NCBI GenBank assembly: GCA_905221605.1
Contig: CAJNDS010002542.1
Location: 62,001-126,000, forward strand
DNA length: 64,000 bases
Direction of reading: 5' to 3'
From: Symbiodinium natans
Taxonomy: Eukaryota; Sar; Dinophyceae; Suessiales; Symbiodiniaceae
Shown here: in pieces, positions 62,528 through 64,000 of the stretch
Numbering within the stretch: position 1 is the stretch's first letter
Layout of the letters: each line of letters starts with the position of its first letter
Program-made: the position numbers and the translations under genes
Notes under the pieces: generated by a model
The model's input: the letters and a program-made list of their open reading frames with translations, nothing else
Databases searched by the model: none
Told to the model about the DNA's origin: nothing

Positions 62528-62812
62528 ATGCGTAGACATGCAGACGAGGCTCTGAGGCTGTGGCCTCAGTGCCGGAACAAAGTTCTCAAGATGCGATTGG
62601 ACACCGTCAGCAATCGTGAAGTCGCGGCTTCTTCGCAAATAAACTTGGCCAGTGCAGGCTCAGTGCATGATAGTCTCTCAGAACATATAGACCCTGAACA
62701 GGTGTCAGGGACAGTGGTGCGATTTCGTCCTCTAACTAGACTTCATGCAAGTGTCGGTCCTTTCTCCACCGTCAGATCCCTCATTGGACTGAAATGGCTC
62801 AAATTTCCCTGA
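62528..62812 (+). CDS. Open frame of 94 codons, possible exon
   Basis: The ATG-led frame reads HADEALRLWPQCRNK, NREVAASSQINLASA, GSVHDSLSEHIDPEQ and ends TGA. Telomere-free surroundings. The opposite strand is open over part of it. Confidence 0.35.
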   Translation: MRRHADEALRLWPQCRNKVLKMRLDTVSNREVAASSQINLASAGSVHDSLSEHIDPEQVSGTVVRFRPLTRLHASVGPFSTVRSLIGLKWLKFP

Positions 62813-63580
62813 CTTCTTGAGAACTCTGGTAATTTCATCCAGGTCTCACGCTCCTATCACCATGCGCCCGTACTTTGGGTATGACGACATCCTCTTTCAG
62901 CCCCCAAAGGTCTACAATTCCGCTAGTATACCTTGAACCCCTTGCTGGAATCTAGTAGAAGGTCCCAGGATGGGTCATGAGACCTTCTAGCCCTCACAAA
63001 GAAGCCCTTCGTACAGGGTTGTCTATGGGGGATTTCAGGGGCCCAATAGCCCATCCTGGTTTGGCTCTCAGCGTCCTGCTATTCCAGGTTCAGGGCGCGC
63101 AGGGGTTTCACAACAGGGCGCTGGGGGGATCGGAAGCCCAAAGCATGAAGCTGATACCCCCAAACCCCAAGCCTTACCTGTCACTCCATGTACCTACTAT
63201 TTTGGGGTTTCTGCCATACTCAGAGGGTTATCACCTACGATTGTTTGGGGAGTGTAAGGGTTTGGGAGTCGCAGGTCAACCCTAAATTCCTAAACCCTAA
63301 ACCCACGTAAATCAGAAGGTTGTGGAGACATGGCTTTTGAAGTGCCTTAATTTTCATCCTTCGGGTGCACAGCTTCCAGCTCACGCATGTGGGAGCATCG
63401 ATTTGCAGGGGCTTACGGGTGGTTGATAGAGGGCCCCACCCCTTCCCCCCCCTCCTCCCTAGCATTCCTCCTTAAACCCAAAACCCTACACCCTAATACC
63501 CTGAACCCTGAACCCTAAACCCTAAACCCTAAACCCTAAACCCTAAACCCTAAACCCTAATTAAGCCCAAAACCCTACAG

Positions 63581-63703
63581 TTCAAGCACCCAGCAGGCCC
63601 CCAGCGGCGCCTACAATCAGCCTCCGAGGGCTCAGGTGGTGGACCAAGGGAAACCCCAAAAGCCCCAAATCGCTCCCAAAGAAAAGGACCTTGTTGTCAA
63701 AGG
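63581..63703 (+). CDS. Candidate exon, unknown protein
   Basis: After CCCTACAG the frame reads SSTQQAPSGAYNQPP, RAQVVDQGKPQKPQI, APKEKDLVVK and ends at a GTAGTT donor, beyond which a family D relative begins (63704-63772). Pro/Gln-rich linker composition. Confidence 0.5.
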
Positions 63704-64000
63704 GTAGTTATACATGGCCCTCGTACGTATGGGCCCTTAAACGGGCCCCTTATACAATTACCCCTTAGCCGCCCCCCCCTTCTCCCTCTCCCCCTAGAGC
63801 ACTCTGGGTCCCCGGGATGAGTGAGGCTTTGGCAACAGTCTGCCTAAACCCTAAACCCTGCAAGCCCAACCCGAAACCCTATAAACCTTGTCTGTAAACT
63901 CGTTGAATCCTGTAAGCCCTATAAGCCCTAAAGCCCTCTAAGCCCGAACTAATATAGGGGTCGGAATAATTACGAATAGTCGTCCCTTAGATTCCCTTTA

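Noticed and set aside
62977-63285. Plus-strand frame of 102 codons
   Set aside because: Its first third is a dispersed family I element and its end runs into repeat; no protein-like pattern between.

Overview
The window reads as dinoflagellate nuclear DNA; I cannot name the species. Four things point there: hundreds of TTTAGGG/CCCTAAA repeats scattered in both orientations through the interior; pentatricopeptide repeats of the form 'N-A-A-I-S-A-C-E-K-G-x-W-Q-x-A-L-x-L-L'; splice sites that need GT, GC or GA donors and mostly obey AG|G at the acceptor; and coding pieces lying almost entirely on one (+) strand. I found no tRNA, rRNA or CRISPR array and no bacterial-style operons.

Layout. 0-10 kb: short GC-rich exon-like islands separated by telomere-like repeats and microsatellites. 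11-13 kb: a multi-exon gene of unknown function, with six exons joined in phase. 13.8-24 kb: many exon islands, including pieces resembling an alkaline-phosphatase/sulfatase-type enzyme. 24-37 kb: more islands, including an ankyrin-type pair, a compact gene at 30.7-31.9 kb with 60-76 bp introns, and a 329 bp inverted-repeat element at 37.3 kb. 37.9-39.7 kb: the only long uninterrupted gene, a 603-residue multi-pass membrane protein with a PAS-like segment. 40-48 kb: sparse islands and simple repeats. 48.6-55.4 kb: a PPR gene whose exons can be joined codon by codon. 55-61 kb: microsatellites, a palindromic array and an AT-rich higher-order repeat. 61.2-62.8 kb: a second gene whose exons join in phase, then an unjoined reading frame.

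Main conclusion. Because PPR motifs are so regular, the PPR exons fix the intron borders. Those introns look like inserted elements. They start CT(N)GG and end CC(N)AG or similar, and are flanked by 4-base direct repeats that begin with G (exact copies GAAT, GATG, GACC and GAGT). The first bases of the left copy act as the 5' splice site, the last AG of the element as the 3' splice site, and the right copy supplies the G after AG. This would account for the GT/GC/GA donors and the AG|G rule. Dispersed hairpin families with the same kind of ends occur across the window, sometimes nested inside older introns. Many introns are filled with telomere-type repeat, some as a TTTAGGG...CCCTAAA hairpin, one bounded by a perfect CTGGGAC/GTCCCAG inverted repeat.

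Limits. Exon calls rest on an open frame, protein-like composition, plausible splice sites and, where stated, matching phase. No homology search was possible, and most genes remain unnamed.
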